Of a DNA stretch of 64,000 nucleotides, positions 25,453 through 37,583 are shown in pieces. The notes under the pieces were generated by a model. The model was given only the letters and a program-made list of their open reading frames with translations, made no database searches and was not told the origin of the DNA. Origin of the DNA: Pseudomonas sp. LRP2-20 (GTDB taxonomy: Bacteria; Pseudomonadota; Gammaproteobacteria; Pseudomonadales; Pseudomonadaceae); NCBI RefSeq assembly GCF_024349685.1, contig NZ_AP025944.1, forward strand, positions 1,742,001 through 1,806,000, written 5' to 3'. The position numbers and the translations under genes were made by a program. The stretch's first letter is position 1, and every line of letters starts with the position of its first letter.

Positions 25453-27852
25453 TCAGTGGCTGACGGTTTCCAGTTCCGGTTCAGCAGGTTGCGCTGCTGC
25501 CACCGCCTTGCGCATCTGCTCGCAACCCCACAACACCCGCTCCGGTGTCGCCGGCGCGTCTATGTTCGGTTGCACGCGATAGTCGGCGATGCTGGCCACG
25601 GCGTCCTTGATTGCGCACCAGGCGGCGATGCCGAGCATGAACGGCGGCTCGCCCACGGCCTTGGAATGGAACACGGTGTCTTCCGGGTTCTTGCGGTTCT
25701 CCACCAGCTTCACCCGCATGTCCAGCGGCATGTCGGCCACCGCCGGGATCTTGTAGCTGGCCGGGCCGTTGGTCATCAGCTTGCCCTTGGCGTTCCACAC
25801 CAGCTCTTCGGTGGTCAGCCAGCCCATGCCCTGGATGAAACCGCCTTCGACCTGGCCAATGTCGATGGCCGGGTTCAGCGAGTCGCCCACGTCATGCAGA
25901 ATGTCGGCGCGCAACATCTTGTACTCGCCGGTCAGGGTGTCGACGATCACTTCCACGCAGGCAGCGCCGAAGGCGAAGTAGTAGAACGGCCGGCCGCGCG
26001 CCTGGTTGCGGTCGTAGTAGATCTTCGGCGTGCGGTAGAAGCCAGTGCTCGACAGCGATACCTGGGCGAAGTAGGCCTGCTGCACCAGGTGCTCGAAGCT
26101 GACGATCTGGTCGCGTACGCGCACATGGCCATTGCGGAACTCAACGTCTTCCTCGGTCACCTGATAGTGCCGAGCGGCAAACTCGGTGAGGCGCTTCTTG
26201 AGGATCTCGGCGGCGTTCTGGGCAGCCTTGCCGTTCAGGTCGGCACCGCTGGAAGCTGCAGTCGGCGAGGTGTTGGGCACCTTGTCGGTGTTGGTGGCGG
26301 TGATCTGGATGCGGCTGAAATCGACCTGGAACACCTGCGCCACCACCTGTGCCACCTTGGTGTTCAGGCCCTGGCCCATCTCGGTGCCGCCGTGGTTCAG
26401 GTGAATGCTGCCGTCGGTGTAGATGTGGATCAGCGCCCCGGCCTGGTTGAGGAAGGTGGCGGTGAACGAGATACCGAACTTGACTGGCGTCAGTGCCAGG
26501 CCCTTCTTCAGCACCGGGCTGTTGGCGTTGAAGCGGCGGATCGACTCGCGGCGTTCGGCGTAGTCGCTGCTGGCTTCGAGCTCGGCGGTCATTTCCTCGA
26601 GCATGTTGTGCTCGACGGTCTGGTAGTAGTGGGTGACGTTGCGCTCGGTCTTGCCGTAGTAGTTGGCCTTGCGCACGGCCAGTGGGTCGCGGCCCAGGTG
26701 GCGGGCGATGTGGTCCATCACCTGTTCGATGGCGACCATGCCCTGCGGGCCGCCGAAGCCGCGGTAGGCGGTGTTGGAGGCGGTGTTGGTCTTGCAGCGG
26801 TGCCCGTGCACGGTGGCATCGCCCAGGTAATAGGCGTTGTCGGAGTGGAACATGGCGCGGTCGACGATCGAACCGGACAGGTCGGGCGAGTAGCCGCAGT
26901 TGCCGGCCAGGTCGAGGTTGATGCCGTGCAGGCGGCCGTCGTCATCGAAACCGACGTCGTACTCCACGTAGAACGGGTGGCGCTTGCCGGTCATGGTCAT
27001 GTCTTCGACCCGAGGCAGGCGCATCTTGGTCGGCTGGCCGGTCAGGCGCGCGATCACCGCGCACAGGCAGGCCGGGCTTGCCGCCTGGGTTTCCTTGCCG
27101 CCGAAGCCGCCGCCCATGCGGCGCATGTCCAGTACCACCTTGTTCATTGGCACGTCGAGCACTTCGGCGACCAGCTTCTGCACTTCGGTGGGGTTCTGCG
27201 TGGAGCAGTAGACGATCATGCCGCCGTCCTCGGTGGGCATTACCGAGGAGATCTGGGTTTCCAGGTAGAAGTGCTCCTGGCCGCCGATGTGCAGGGTGCC
27301 TTGCAGGCGGTGCGGGGCGCTGGCCAGGGCGGCGGCCGAATCGCCGCGCTGGTGGGTGTGGCTGTCGAGCACGAAGTGCTTCTTGCGCAGCGCATCGACC
27401 ACGTCCAGCACCGGCTCCAGGTCTTCGTATTCGACAATGGCGGCCATCGCTGCACGGCGTGCGGTATCCAGGTCGCGGGCCGCCACGGCGAGCACCGGCT
27501 GGCCGAAGAACTCGACCTTGTCGATGGCCAGCAGCGGGTCGCCGGCGACCACCGGGCCGATGTCCTTCAGTCCTGGGATGTCTTCGTGGGTGATGGCGAT
27601 GCGCACGCCCTCGAAGGCATAGCACGGCGTGGTGTCGATGCGCAGGATGCGCGCATGGGCGCGGTCTGCGGTACGCGCATAGACGTGCAGCTGGTTGGGG
27701 AATTCCAGGCGATCGTCGATGTACAGCGCTTCGCCTGATACATGCTTGTCGGCGCTGTCGTGCTTGACGCTGCGGCCGACACCGGTGGTCAGGTCCTGGC
27801 TGAACAGTTCGGCCATCTCGGCCTGGCTCTTGGCTACGTGATGGTTAGACAT
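25453..27852 (-). CDS. xdhB: Xanthine dehydrogenase, molybdopterin-binding subunit
   Basis: 799-residue large subunit that oxidises hypoxanthine to xanthine and xanthine to urate. It has the aldehyde oxidase a/b-hammerhead domain at the N-terminus (about 20-135) and Moco-binding segments RMGGGFGGKETQ (about 225-236), RGFGGPQGM and TAASSGADLNGKAA. The catalytic glutamate lies in AVGEPPFMLG near residue 736. The 5' end overlaps xdhA by eight bases. It pairs with XdhA as a bacterial two-subunit type enzyme. Confidence 0.95.
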   Translation of the reverse strand: MSNHHVAKSQAEMAELFSQDLTTGVGRSVKHDSADKHVSGEALYIDDRLEFPNQLHVYARTADRAHARILRIDTTPCYAFEGVRIAITHEDIPGLKDIGPVVAGDPLLAIDKVEFFGQPVLAVAARDLDTARRAAMAAIVEYEDLEPVLDVVDALRKKHFVLDSHTHQRGDSAAALASAPHRLQGTLHIGGQEHFYLETQISSVMPTEDGGMIVYCSTQNPTEVQKLVAEVLDVPMNKVVLDMRRMGGGFGGKETQAASPACLCAVIARLTGQPTKMRLPRVEDMTMTGKRHPFYVEYDVGFDDDGRLHGINLDLAGNCGYSPDLSGSIVDRAMFHSDNAYYLGDATVHGHRCKTNTASNTAYRGFGGPQGMVAIEQVMDHIARHLGRDPLAVRKANYYGKTERNVTHYYQTVEHNMLEEMTAELEASSDYAERRESIRRFNANSPVLKKGLALTPVKFGISFTATFLNQAGALIHIYTDGSIHLNHGGTEMGQGLNTKVAQVVAQVFQVDFSRIQITATNTDKVPNTSPTAASSGADLNGKAAQNAAEILKKRLTEFAARHYQVTEEDVEFRNGHVRVRDQIVSFEHLVQQAYFAQVSLSSTGFYRTPKIYYDRNQARGRPFYYFAFGAACVEVIVDTLTGEYKMLRADILHDVGDSLNPAIDIGQVEGGFIQGMGWLTTEELVWNAKGKLMTNGPASYKIPAVADMPLDMRVKLVENRKNPEDTVFHSKAVGEPPFMLGIAAWCAIKDAVASIADYRVQPNIDAPATPERVLWGCEQMRKAVAAAQPAEPELETVSH

Positions 27853-29299
27853 AGTCGGTCACCCGGGTCTCGATGTAGGGCGTTTGCTGTTCGATGAAGT
27901 ACTTGCGCAGCAGGTTCTGCGCGGTCAGCAGGCGGTACTCCTTGCTGGCGCGGAAGTCGCTGAGCGGGGTGAAGTCTTCGGCCAGGGCCTGGCAGGCGCG
28001 CTCGATGCTGGCCTGGTTCCACGGCTTGCCGCGCAGGGCTGCTTCGCAGGCGCGGGCGCGTTTGGGGGTGGCTGCCATGCCGCCGAAGGCGATCCGCACG
28101 CCGCTGACCACACCGTCTTCGATGCTCAGGTTGAAGGCTGCGCACACGGCGGAGATGTCGTCGTCCAGGCGCTTGGACACTTTGTAGGCACGGAAGGCCC
28201 AGTCGTTGCTGGCGCGTGGCACGATGATCTTCTCGATGAACTCGCTGTCCTGGCGGGCGGTGATGCGGTAGTCGATGAAGTAGTCTTCCAGCGGCATCAC
28301 CCGCTGGCGCTCACCCTGGCGCAGCACCACCTGCGCATCCAGGGCAATCAGCAGGGGTGGCGAGTCACCGATCGGCGAGGCATTGCCGATGTTGCCGCCC
28401 AGGGTGCCCTGGTTGCGAATCTGCAGCGAGGCGAAGCGGTGCAGCAGGTCGCCGAAGTCCGGGTACTCCTCGTTGAGCGCGCCGTAGCAGTCGGTAAGCG
28501 GGGTGGCAGCGCCGATTTCCAGGTGGCTGGCGGTCTTGTCGATGCGCTTGAGTTCGGCAACGTGGCCGACGTAGATCATCACCGGCAGGGTCTTGTGGAA
28601 CTGGGTGACTTCCAGGGCCAGGTCGGTACCACCGGCCAGCAGGCGGGCTTCGGGGTGCGAGCTGTACAGGTCGGCCAGGTCGGCCACGGTCAGTGGCACC
28701 AGGCAGCGCTTGTCGCCGCTGTTGAGTTCGCCAGTCTGGGTGGGGGCGATGGCCTTGAGGCGGGCGATGGTCTGCGCCTGCTGGGCGTCGAACTGGTCGC
28801 GGCAAGGCTGGCGGCAGCTCTGCTCGGCGGCGTCGAGGATCGGCCGGTAACCGGTGCAGCGGCACAGGTTGCCGGCCAGGGCTTCCTGAGCCTGATGCAG
28901 GTCGGCACCCTGGCTGTTCTTCTGCAAGGCGAACAACGACATGACGAAACCGGGGGTGCAGAAGCCGCATTGCGAACCGTGGCAATCGGCCATGGCCTGT
29001 TGCACGCTGTGCAGCTGCCCGTTGTGCTTGAGGCCTTCGACGCTGATCAGTTGCTTGCCGTGCAAAGAGGAAACGAAGGTGAGGCACGAGTTCAGGCTGC
29101 GGTAGCGCAGGCTGTCCTCGCCTTGTTCGTTCTGGACAAGCTCGCCGACGACCACGGTGCAGGCACCGCAGTCGCCACTGGCGCAACCTTCCTTGGTGCC
29201 GGGTTTGCCCAGGTGCTCGCGCAGGTACTGCAGCACCGTCATGTTCGGGTCCAGGGCATGCTCACTACGCAGCTCCTGGTTGACGAGAAACTGGATCAC
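27845..29299 (-). CDS. xdhA: Xanthine dehydrogenase, FeS/FAD subunit
   Basis: 484-residue small subunit. The first [2Fe-2S] cluster is bound by Cys39, Cys44, Cys47 and Cys72 (EGCASGDCGACTV). The second is in SQCGFCTPG with NLCRCTGYRPI (about 112-155). FAD-binding LLAGGTDLALEV follows near residue 220, and then a CO-dehydrogenase-type flavoprotein C-terminal domain. The start is GTG at 29299, with GAGG upstream. It heads xdhA-xdhB-xdhC-guaD. An 11-base inverted repeat lies about 70 bases upstream. Confidence 0.95.
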   Translation of the reverse strand: MIQFLVNQELRSEHALDPNMTVLQYLREHLGKPGTKEGCASGDCGACTVVVGELVQNEQGEDSLRYRSLNSCLTFVSSLHGKQLISVEGLKHNGQLHSVQQAMADCHGSQCGFCTPGFVMSLFALQKNSQGADLHQAQEALAGNLCRCTGYRPILDAAEQSCRQPCRDQFDAQQAQTIARLKAIAPTQTGELNSGDKRCLVPLTVADLADLYSSHPEARLLAGGTDLALEVTQFHKTLPVMIYVGHVAELKRIDKTASHLEIGAATPLTDCYGALNEEYPDFGDLLHRFASLQIRNQGTLGGNIGNASPIGDSPPLLIALDAQVVLRQGERQRVMPLEDYFIDYRITARQDSEFIEKIIVPRASNDWAFRAYKVSKRLDDDISAVCAAFNLSIEDGVVSGVRIAFGGMAATPKRARACEAALRGKPWNQASIERACQALAEDFTPLSDFRASKEYRLLTAQNLLRKYFIEQQTPYIETRVTDYV

Positions 29300-29367
29300 G
29301 GGGATGGCCTCGCAATGGTTTTATTGTTGTTGGGCGGACAATAAGCAGACCTGTCGCAGCGGTCAAT

Positions 29368-29395
29368 AATTTTCTGACTAAAAGGTCAGGAAATT
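29368..29395. promoter_or_regulatory. 11-base inverted repeat upstream of xdhA
   Basis: AATTTTCTGAC and GTCAGGAAATT are inverted repeats with one mismatch around TAAAAG. It lies 68 bases upstream of the xdhA GTG, and the divergent GntR gene starts at 29567. The arms suit a GntR-type dimer, but neither promoter nor regulator is established. Confidence 0.5.
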
Positions 29396-29566
29396 GCGCA
29401 TATCGACGCCCAGCCGAACGCAGTGCTCATATTACAAGCATAGATCGCGCCGCCTGGCTGGCTGCCTGGCAGGCCAAATAAAGCGCTGCGCCCCTCTGCG
29501 CGAGCGCCTGGCAAGTGCGCTACAATCGCTCCCTTGTGCCCAGTTCAATGATTTTGAAGGAAAACC

Positions 29567-30226
29567 ATGACGTTCAAGGCGCCGGACAGCCTCTCCGAGC
29601 AGATTGCCGACTACCTGGCCGAACGTATCATCCGCGGCGAGCTTGCGCCCGGTGAGCGGATCCAGGAGCAGAAGGTCACCCAGGCCCTCAGTGTCAGCCG
29701 CGGCTCGGTGCGCGAAGCGTTGTTGATCCTCGAACGTCGCCATCTGGTAGCGATCCTGCCGCGACGTGGCGCCCATGTCACCGAGCTGGACGAGCGCAGC
29801 GTGCGCAGCCTGTGCACCCTGATGGGCGAGTTCTACATCCTGTTGGGCAATGCCGTGGCACAGAAATGGCGCACCGAAGGCGACCTGAGCACGTTTCTGG
29901 ACATTCAGCAGCGTCTGCGCCAGGCCCGTGAGCAGCAGGACATCAAGGTGTTCGTCGCCGAAAGTTTCGCAGTGATGCGCGCCGCCTACCGCTTCGCCGA
30001 CAACCCCTACCTGCAGGAAACCGTGGAAAACCTGCAGCCGGCCATGAGCCGCGCCTACTACCTGGCCCTGGACCAGCGCCAGGCCAACATGGACGACTAC
30101 CTCGACCTGTTCGCCCGCCTGCTCGAAGCTGTGGTTGCCCGTGACCTGCCGCGCATTCGCGAGGTGCTCACCGCCTATGGCCAGCGCAGCTGCGAACTGG
30201 TGCTGGCGGCGCTGGCCCGGGGCTGA
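29567..30226 (+). CDS. GntR-family transcriptional regulator
   Basis: 219-residue FadR-type regulator. The winged helix is at about 8-75 (RIQEQKVTQALSVSRGSVREAL, then RRGAHVTELD), followed by an all-helical FCD-like domain. The ligand is not known. It is divergent from xdhA, which suggests control of xanthine dehydrogenase, but it also sits three bases upstream of smc, and a GntR-smc-zipA-ligA order is typical of Pseudomonas. The ATG at 29567 has AAGGA upstream. Confidence 0.86.
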   Translation: MTFKAPDSLSEQIADYLAERIIRGELAPGERIQEQKVTQALSVSRGSVREALLILERRHLVAILPRRGAHVTELDERSVRSLCTLMGEFYILLGNAVAQKWRTEGDLSTFLDIQQRLRQAREQQDIKVFVAESFAVMRAAYRFADNPYLQETVENLQPAMSRAYYLALDQRQANMDDYLDLFARLLEAVVARDLPRIREVLTAYGQRSCELVLAALARG

Positions 30227-30229
30227 CTG

Positions 30230-33200
30230 ATGCGCCTGAAGTGCATTCGCCTGGCCGGGTTCAAGTCGTTCGTCGACCCGACCACGGTCAACTTCCCCAG
30301 CAACATGGCGGCCGTGGTCGGCCCCAACGGCTGCGGCAAGTCCAACATCATCGATGCGGTACGCTGGGTGATGGGCGAGAGTTCGGCGAAGAACCTCCGC
30401 GGCGAGTCGATGACCGATGTCATCTTCAACGGCTCCACCAGCCGCAAGCCGGTGAGCCAGGCCAGCATCGAGCTGGTGTTCGACAACAGCGAAACCACCT
30501 TGCTCGGCGAGTACGCCGCCTACGCCGAGATTTCCATCCGCCGCAAGGTCACCCGCGACGGGCAGAACAGCTATTACCTGAACGGCACCAAGTGCCGCCG
30601 CCGAGACATCACCGACATTTTCCTCGGCACCGGCCTGGGGCCGCGCAGCTACTCGATCATCGAGCAGGGCATGATCTCCAAGCTGATCGAGGCCAAGCCC
30701 GAAGAGCTGCGCAACTTCATCGAAGAGGCGGCCGGCATCTCCAAGTACAAGGAGCGCCGCCGTGAAACCGAAAGCCGCATCCGCCGCACCCAGGAGAACC
30801 TGGCGCGGCTGACCGACCTGCGTGAAGAGCTGGAGCGGCAGCTCGAGCGCCTGCACCGCCAGGCCCAGGCTGCCGAGAAGTACCGCGAGTACAAGGCCCA
30901 GGAGCGCCAGCTCAAGGCGCGCCTGTCGGCCCTGCGCTGGCGCGACCTGGACGAGCGCGTGCGCCAGCGCGAGGCAGTGATTGGCGATCAGGATGTCGCC
31001 CACGAGGCGCTGGTCGCCGAGCAGCGCAATGCCGATGCCAGCATCGAACGCCTGCGTGACGGGCACCATGAGTTGTCCGAGCGTTTCAACCAGGTCCAGG
31101 GGCGCTTCTATTCGGTGGCCGGTGATATCGCCCGGGTGGAGCAGAGCATCCAGCACGGCCAGCAGCGCCTGCGCCAGTTGCAGGACGACCTCAAGGAGGC
31201 CGAACGCACGCGCCAGGAAACCGAATCGCACCTGGGCCATGACCGCACCCTGCTGGCCACCCTTGGCGAAGAGTTGGCCATGCTCGAGCCTGAGCAGGAG
31301 TTGACCCTGGCCGCAGCCGAGGAGTCTGCGGCCACCCTCGAAGAGGCCGAAATGGGCATGCACGGCTGGCAGGAGCAATGGGACAGTTTCAATACCCGCT
31401 CCGCCGAGCCGCGGCGCCAGGCCGAAGTGCAGCAAGCGCGTCTGCAGCAGCTGGAAGCCAGTCTGGAGCGCCTGGCCGAGCGCCAACGCAAGCTGGTCGA
31501 GGAAGGTGAGCAGTTGGGTGTGGATCCACAGGACGCTTCCCTGCTCGAGCTCTCCGAGCAACTGGCCGGCAGCGAGATGCTGCTCGAAGAATTGCAGTTG
31601 TCGGAAGAGCAGGTGGTCGAGCGCCTGGAGAGCGTGCGCGAGCAACTGCAGCAAGCAACCCAGGCCCAGCAACAGCAGCAGGGCGACCTGCAGCGCCTCG
31701 GCGGCCGCCTGGCCTCGCTGGAGGCGTTGCAGCAGGCTGCGCTGGAGCCGGGCGCAGGCGCCGCCGACTGGCTGCGCGAACAAGGCCTGGAGCAGCGTCC
31801 GCGGCTGGCCGAAGGCCTGCGCGTAGAGCCGGGTTGGGAGCTGGCGGTGGAAACCGTGCTGGGTGCCGACTTGCAGGCCGTGTTGCTGGACGATTTTGCC
31901 GGGCTGGATTTCAACGGCCTGGAGCAGGGCGAACTGCGCCTGTTGCTGTCGGCGGCGGGCGGCGAGCGCCAGCCCGGCAGCCTGCTCGACAAGGTCGAAG
32001 GGCGTATCGACCTGGCCCCGTGGCTGGCCCAGGTGCAGCCGGTCGATGACCTCGCCGAGGCCCTGGCACGGCGCGCAAGGCTGGGCGAAGGGCAGAGCCT
32101 GGTAAGCCGTGATGGATACTGGGTTGGCCGCCATTTCCTGCGCGTCAGCCGGGGTGGCGAGGCCCAGGGTGGCGTGCTGGCCCGTGGCCAGGAAATCGAC
32201 CGCCTGGGGCAGCAGCAGCTGGAACTTGAGGCCGCGTTGGAGCAACTGGAGCAGAAGCTTCAGGTAACCCGCGAGCAGCAGCTGGAGCTGGAGGAGCAGC
32301 GAGAGCAACTGCGCCGCCGCACCCAGGAAGAAAGCCGCCAGCACGGTGAGCTCAAGGCCAGCCTGTCGGCCGGGCGTGCCCGCGCCGAGCAGGTAGAACT
32401 GCGTCGCCGCCGCTTGCAGGAAGAGCTGGCCGAGCTCGTGGAGCAGCGAGCCCTGGAGCAGGAGCAATTGGGCGAGGCGCGCCTGGTGCTGCAGGAGGCG
32501 CTGGACCTGATGGCTCAGGACACCGAGCAGCGCGAGCAATTGATGGCGCGCCGCGACACCTTGCGCGAAGGCCTTGATCGCATCCGCCAGGAAGCCCGCC
32601 AGCACAAGGATCACGCCCACCAGTTGGCGGTGCGCCTGGGTTCGCTGCGCGCTCAGCACGACTCCACCCGCCAGGCCCTGGAGCGTCTGGAGCAGCAGGC
32701 CGCACGCCTGAGCGAACGCCAGGAGCAGTTGAGCCTGAACCTGGAAGAGGGGGAGGCGCCGCTCGAAGAACTGCGCCTGAAGCTCGAAGAACTGCTGGAA
32801 CGGCGCATGAGCGTCGACGAGGAAATGCGCCTGGCGCGGCTGCACATGGACGAAGCTGACCGCGCGCTGCGCGATGCCGAAAAGCGCCGTACCCAGGCCG
32901 AACAGCAAGCCCAGTTGCTGCGCGGCCAGCTGGAGCAGATGCGCCTGGAAAACCAGGGGCTGGACATCCGCCGCAAGACCTTGCAGGAACAATTGCTGGC
33001 CGACGGCTACGATTTGCAGGGCGTGCTCGCCACCGTCGAGGCCGACGCCAGCGAGCAGGGCACCGAGCAGGAGCTGGAACAGGTCGAAGGCCGCATCCAG
33101 CGCCTGGGGGCGATCAACCTGGCGGCCATCGAGGAGTACGAGCAGCAGTCCGAGCGCAAGCGTTACCTGGACGCCCAGGACGCTGACCTGGTCGAGGCCC

Positions 33201-33718
33201 TGGACACCCTGGAAAACGTCATCCGCAAGATCGACAAGGAAACCCGCAACCGCTTCAAGGATACCTTTGATCAGATAAATGCCGGATTACAGGCACTTTT
33301 CCCAAAAGTTTTCGGTGGTGGCAGCGCTTATCTGGAACTGACGGGCGAAGATCTACTCGATACAGGGGTGACGATCATGGCGCGTCCGCCGGGCAAGAAG
33401 AACAGCACCATCCATCTGCTGTCCGGTGGCGAGAAAGCACTGACCGCATTGGCGCTGGTGTTTGCCATCTTCAAGTTGAACCCCGCACCGTTCTGCATGC
33501 TCGACGAGGTCGATGCGCCGCTGGACGATGCCAACGTCGGGCGGTACGCCCGTTTGGTCAAGGAAATGAGTGAAAGCGTGCAGTTCATCTACATCACCCA
33601 TAACAAGATTGCCATGGAGATGGCGGACCAATTGATGGGGGTGACCATGCACGAGCCCGGTTGTTCACGTCTTGTTGCAGTTGATGTGGAGGAGGCCCTG
33701 GCCATGGTAGACGCCTGA
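30230..33718 (+). CDS. smc: Chromosome segregation protein SMC
   Basis: 1162-residue SMC ATPase that organises chromosomes with ScpA and ScpB. The N-terminal head has Walker A GPNGCGKSN at 31-39. Two long Glu/Gln/Leu-rich coiled coils (about 170-500 and 660-1000) surround the hinge (about 510-640). The C-terminal head has the signature LLSGGEKALTALAL and Walker B CMLDEVDAPLDD. The length is normal. The gene begins three bases after the GntR stop codon. Confidence 0.97.
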   Translation: MRLKCIRLAGFKSFVDPTTVNFPSNMAAVVGPNGCGKSNIIDAVRWVMGESSAKNLRGESMTDVIFNGSTSRKPVSQASIELVFDNSETTLLGEYAAYAEISIRRKVTRDGQNSYYLNGTKCRRRDITDIFLGTGLGPRSYSIIEQGMISKLIEAKPEELRNFIEEAAGISKYKERRRETESRIRRTQENLARLTDLREELERQLERLHRQAQAAEKYREYKAQERQLKARLSALRWRDLDERVRQREAVIGDQDVAHEALVAEQRNADASIERLRDGHHELSERFNQVQGRFYSVAGDIARVEQSIQHGQQRLRQLQDDLKEAERTRQETESHLGHDRTLLATLGEELAMLEPEQELTLAAAEESAATLEEAEMGMHGWQEQWDSFNTRSAEPRRQAEVQQARLQQLEASLERLAERQRKLVEEGEQLGVDPQDASLLELSEQLAGSEMLLEELQLSEEQVVERLESVREQLQQATQAQQQQQGDLQRLGGRLASLEALQQAALEPGAGAADWLREQGLEQRPRLAEGLRVEPGWELAVETVLGADLQAVLLDDFAGLDFNGLEQGELRLLLSAAGGERQPGSLLDKVEGRIDLAPWLAQVQPVDDLAEALARRARLGEGQSLVSRDGYWVGRHFLRVSRGGEAQGGVLARGQEIDRLGQQQLELEAALEQLEQKLQVTREQQLELEEQREQLRRRTQEESRQHGELKASLSAGRARAEQVELRRRRLQEELAELVEQRALEQEQLGEARLVLQEALDLMAQDTEQREQLMARRDTLREGLDRIRQEARQHKDHAHQLAVRLGSLRAQHDSTRQALERLEQQAARLSERQEQLSLNLEEGEAPLEELRLKLEELLERRMSVDEEMRLARLHMDEADRALRDAEKRRTQAEQQAQLLRGQLEQMRLENQGLDIRRKTLQEQLLADGYDLQGVLATVEADASEQGTEQELEQVEGRIQRLGAINLAAIEEYEQQSERKRYLDAQDADLVEALDTLENVIRKIDKETRNRFKDTFDQINAGLQALFPKVFGGGSAYLELTGEDLLDTGVTIMARPPGKKNSTIHLLSGGEKALTALALVFAIFKLNPAPFCMLDEVDAPLDDANVGRYARLVKEMSESVQFIYITHNKIAMEMADQLMGVTMHEPGCSRLVAVDVEEALAMVDA

Positions 33719-33922
33719 TGAGCGAAGATAGGGCGAAAACCGTAGGCAAATGCCCCTGTCATGTGCGACAGACGGTGTAAAGTTGTCTTTGGTCGTGCTA
33801 GCTTAATGTCACTCGTTTTTTGCGTGGGTAAAACGCCTGTCAGAACATAGAGTTGGCGCCACGTGTTAAAGGGCTTTGAACCCTTTGTTTTCAAGCATAT
33901 TTTTATAGAGGCACGGGATTAC

Positions 33923-34813
33923 ATGGAAATCGGTCTGCGCGAGTGGCTGATCGTCATCGGCGTCATAGTCATCGCCGGTATTCTTTTCGACGGCTGGCGC
34001 CGCATGCGCGGCGGAAAAGGCAAGCTGAAATTCCGTCTGGATCGCAGTTATTCCAACCTGCCGGACGAGGAGGGCAGCGCTGAAGTGCTCGGCCCGTCGC
34101 GGGTGCTGGAAACCCAGAAGGAGCCTGAGCTGGACGAAACCGACCTGCCTTCGGTCAGTGCGCCGGCGCGTGAGCGCGAACGTGAGCGTGAAGCAAAGCC
34201 GGCCAAGGCCAGCAAGCGTGGCAAGCGTGCGGCCGAAGCGCAGCAGCAGGGCGACCTGAACCTGGCCGCCGAACCGCGCGAGCCTGACCTGTTTGCCGAT
34301 GCCGACGAAGATTTTGCAGCCGACAACACCCGCAGCAACGGCTTTGCTGCCACCGGTAACGCCGCCAAGGAGCTGCCACCGGTCGAGGAAGTGCTGGTGA
34401 TCAGCGTGATTTCCCGCGACGAAGGCGGTTTCAAGGGGCCAGCGCTGCTGCAGAACATCCTCGAAAGCGGCCTGCGTTTCGGCGAGATGGATATCTTCCA
34501 CCGCCACGAAAGCATGGCCGGTCACGGTGAGGTGCTGTTCTCCATGGCCAACGCGGTCAAGCCGGGTATCTTCGACCTGGATGACATCGACCACTTCAGC
34601 ACCCGTGCCGTGAGCTTCTTCCTCGGCCTGCCTGGCCCGCGTCATCCGAAGCAGGCCTTCGACGTGATGGTGGCGGCAGCGCGCAAGCTGGCCCACGAAC
34701 TCAATGGCGAACTGAAGGACGATCAGCGCAGCGTGCTGACTGCCCAGACCATCGAGCACTACCGCCAGCGTATCGTCGAGTTCGAGCGCCGTGCGCTGAC
34801 CCAGAAACGCTGA
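33923..34813 (+). CDS. zipA: Cell division protein ZipA
   Basis: 296-residue inner-membrane division protein that anchors FtsZ at the septum. The N-terminal transmembrane segment lies at about 8-22 ([14 protein letters not shown]) and is followed by basic residues. A charged linker rich in Glu, Lys and Pro runs to about 150. The C-terminal FtsZ-binding domain starts at [18 protein letters not shown] and includes [14 protein letters not shown]. The ATG at 33923 puts the membrane helix at the N-terminus; the open frame goes further upstream. It lies in the order smc-zipA-ligA. Confidence 0.95.
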   Translation: MEIGLREWLIVIGVIVIAGILFDGWRRMRGGKGKLKFRLDRSYSNLPDEEGSAEVLGPSRVLETQKEPELDETDLPSVSAPAREREREREAKPAKASKRGKRAAEAQQQGDLNLAAEPREPDLFADADEDFAADNTRSNGFAATGNAAKELPPVEEVLVISVISRDEGGFKGPALLQNILESGLRFGEMDIFHRHESMAGHGEVLFSMANAVKPGIFDLDDIDHFSTRAVSFFLGLPGPRHPKQAFDVMVAAARKLAHELNGELKDDQRSVLTAQTIEHYRQRIVEFERRALTQKR

Positions 34814-34868
34814 TAGATCCAGACGAAAGAGCAGCCTGTGGGGGTTGCTGGTTGGTTCAGGACTTGCC

Positions 34869-34984
34869 TTGCCTGTGCCGGCCCATTCGCGGGTAAACCC
34901 GCTCCCACAGGTACGGTGCAGGCCTTGAGGCCAGTGCCGTACCTGTGGGAGCGGGTTTACCCGCGAATGGGCCGGCACAGGCAA
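34869..34984. repeat. Long REP inverted pair between zipA and ligA
   Basis: The two REP copies, extended by flanking bases (TTGCCTGTGCCGGCCC), make arms of roughly 48 bases around a short spacer. It is the longest perfect pair of the common REP type in this window. It separates zipA from ligA. Confidence 0.88.
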
Positions 34985-35046
34985 TAAGCGTCTTGAGCCC
35001 CGAGCCCCCTCCAGGCTGCTCTTTTTGCTTTGCAAGAGACCCATGA

Positions 35047-37380
<2,334 letters not shown>

Positions 37381-37396
37381 TGGCTTGACACAATCC

Positions 37397-37412
37397 CTGT
37401 GGGAGCGGGCCA
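37397..37412. repeat. Truncated REP copy after ligA
   Basis: CCTGTGGGAGCGGGCC matches one half of the REP core and then diverges. No facing partner was seen. It lies shortly after the ligA stop codon. Confidence 0.6.
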
Positions 37413-37524
37413 GATTCTGGAAACTGAGCAAGACAGTTGCTCCTACAACGGCCTCTTTTGCCCACGCTGGCCACTGCAGCCCAGACAAGTCATTGAGAAA
37501 TGATGACTTTTTCTTGCTCAGAGG

Positions 37525-37552
37525 TTGTATCTTCGCCCCAGACCGGTACAAT
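37525..37552 (+). promoter_or_regulatory. Promoter of the 4.5S RNA gene
   Basis: TTGTAT at 37525-37530 and TACAAT at 37547-37552 with 16 bases between match a sigma-70 promoter. Transcription would start near 37559, ahead of the hairpin at 37555-37580 and the 4.5S RNA. Confidence 0.7.
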
Positions 37553-37554
37553 GG

Positions 37555-37580
37555 CGCGGCTCGCTGCTTGGCGAGCCGCG
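37555..37580 (+). other. Leader hairpin before 4.5S RNA
   Basis: CGCGGCTCGC and GCGAGCCGCG form a perfect 10-base stem with a 6-base loop, between the promoter and the mature 4.5S RNA. It may be part of the precursor 5' leader removed during maturation. Confidence 0.55.
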
Positions 37581-37583
37581 TAG

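Noticed and set aside
24877..27738. Plus-strand open frame of 953 codons opposite xdhB and xdhC
   Set aside because: It is antisense to well-recognised genes, has no domain, and its His/Val/Gly-rich composition is the known artefact of high GC at third codon positions.
29432..32992. Minus-strand open frame of 1186 codons
   Set aside because: It is antisense to smc; the Leu/Gln-rich runs mirror the coiled-coil codons.
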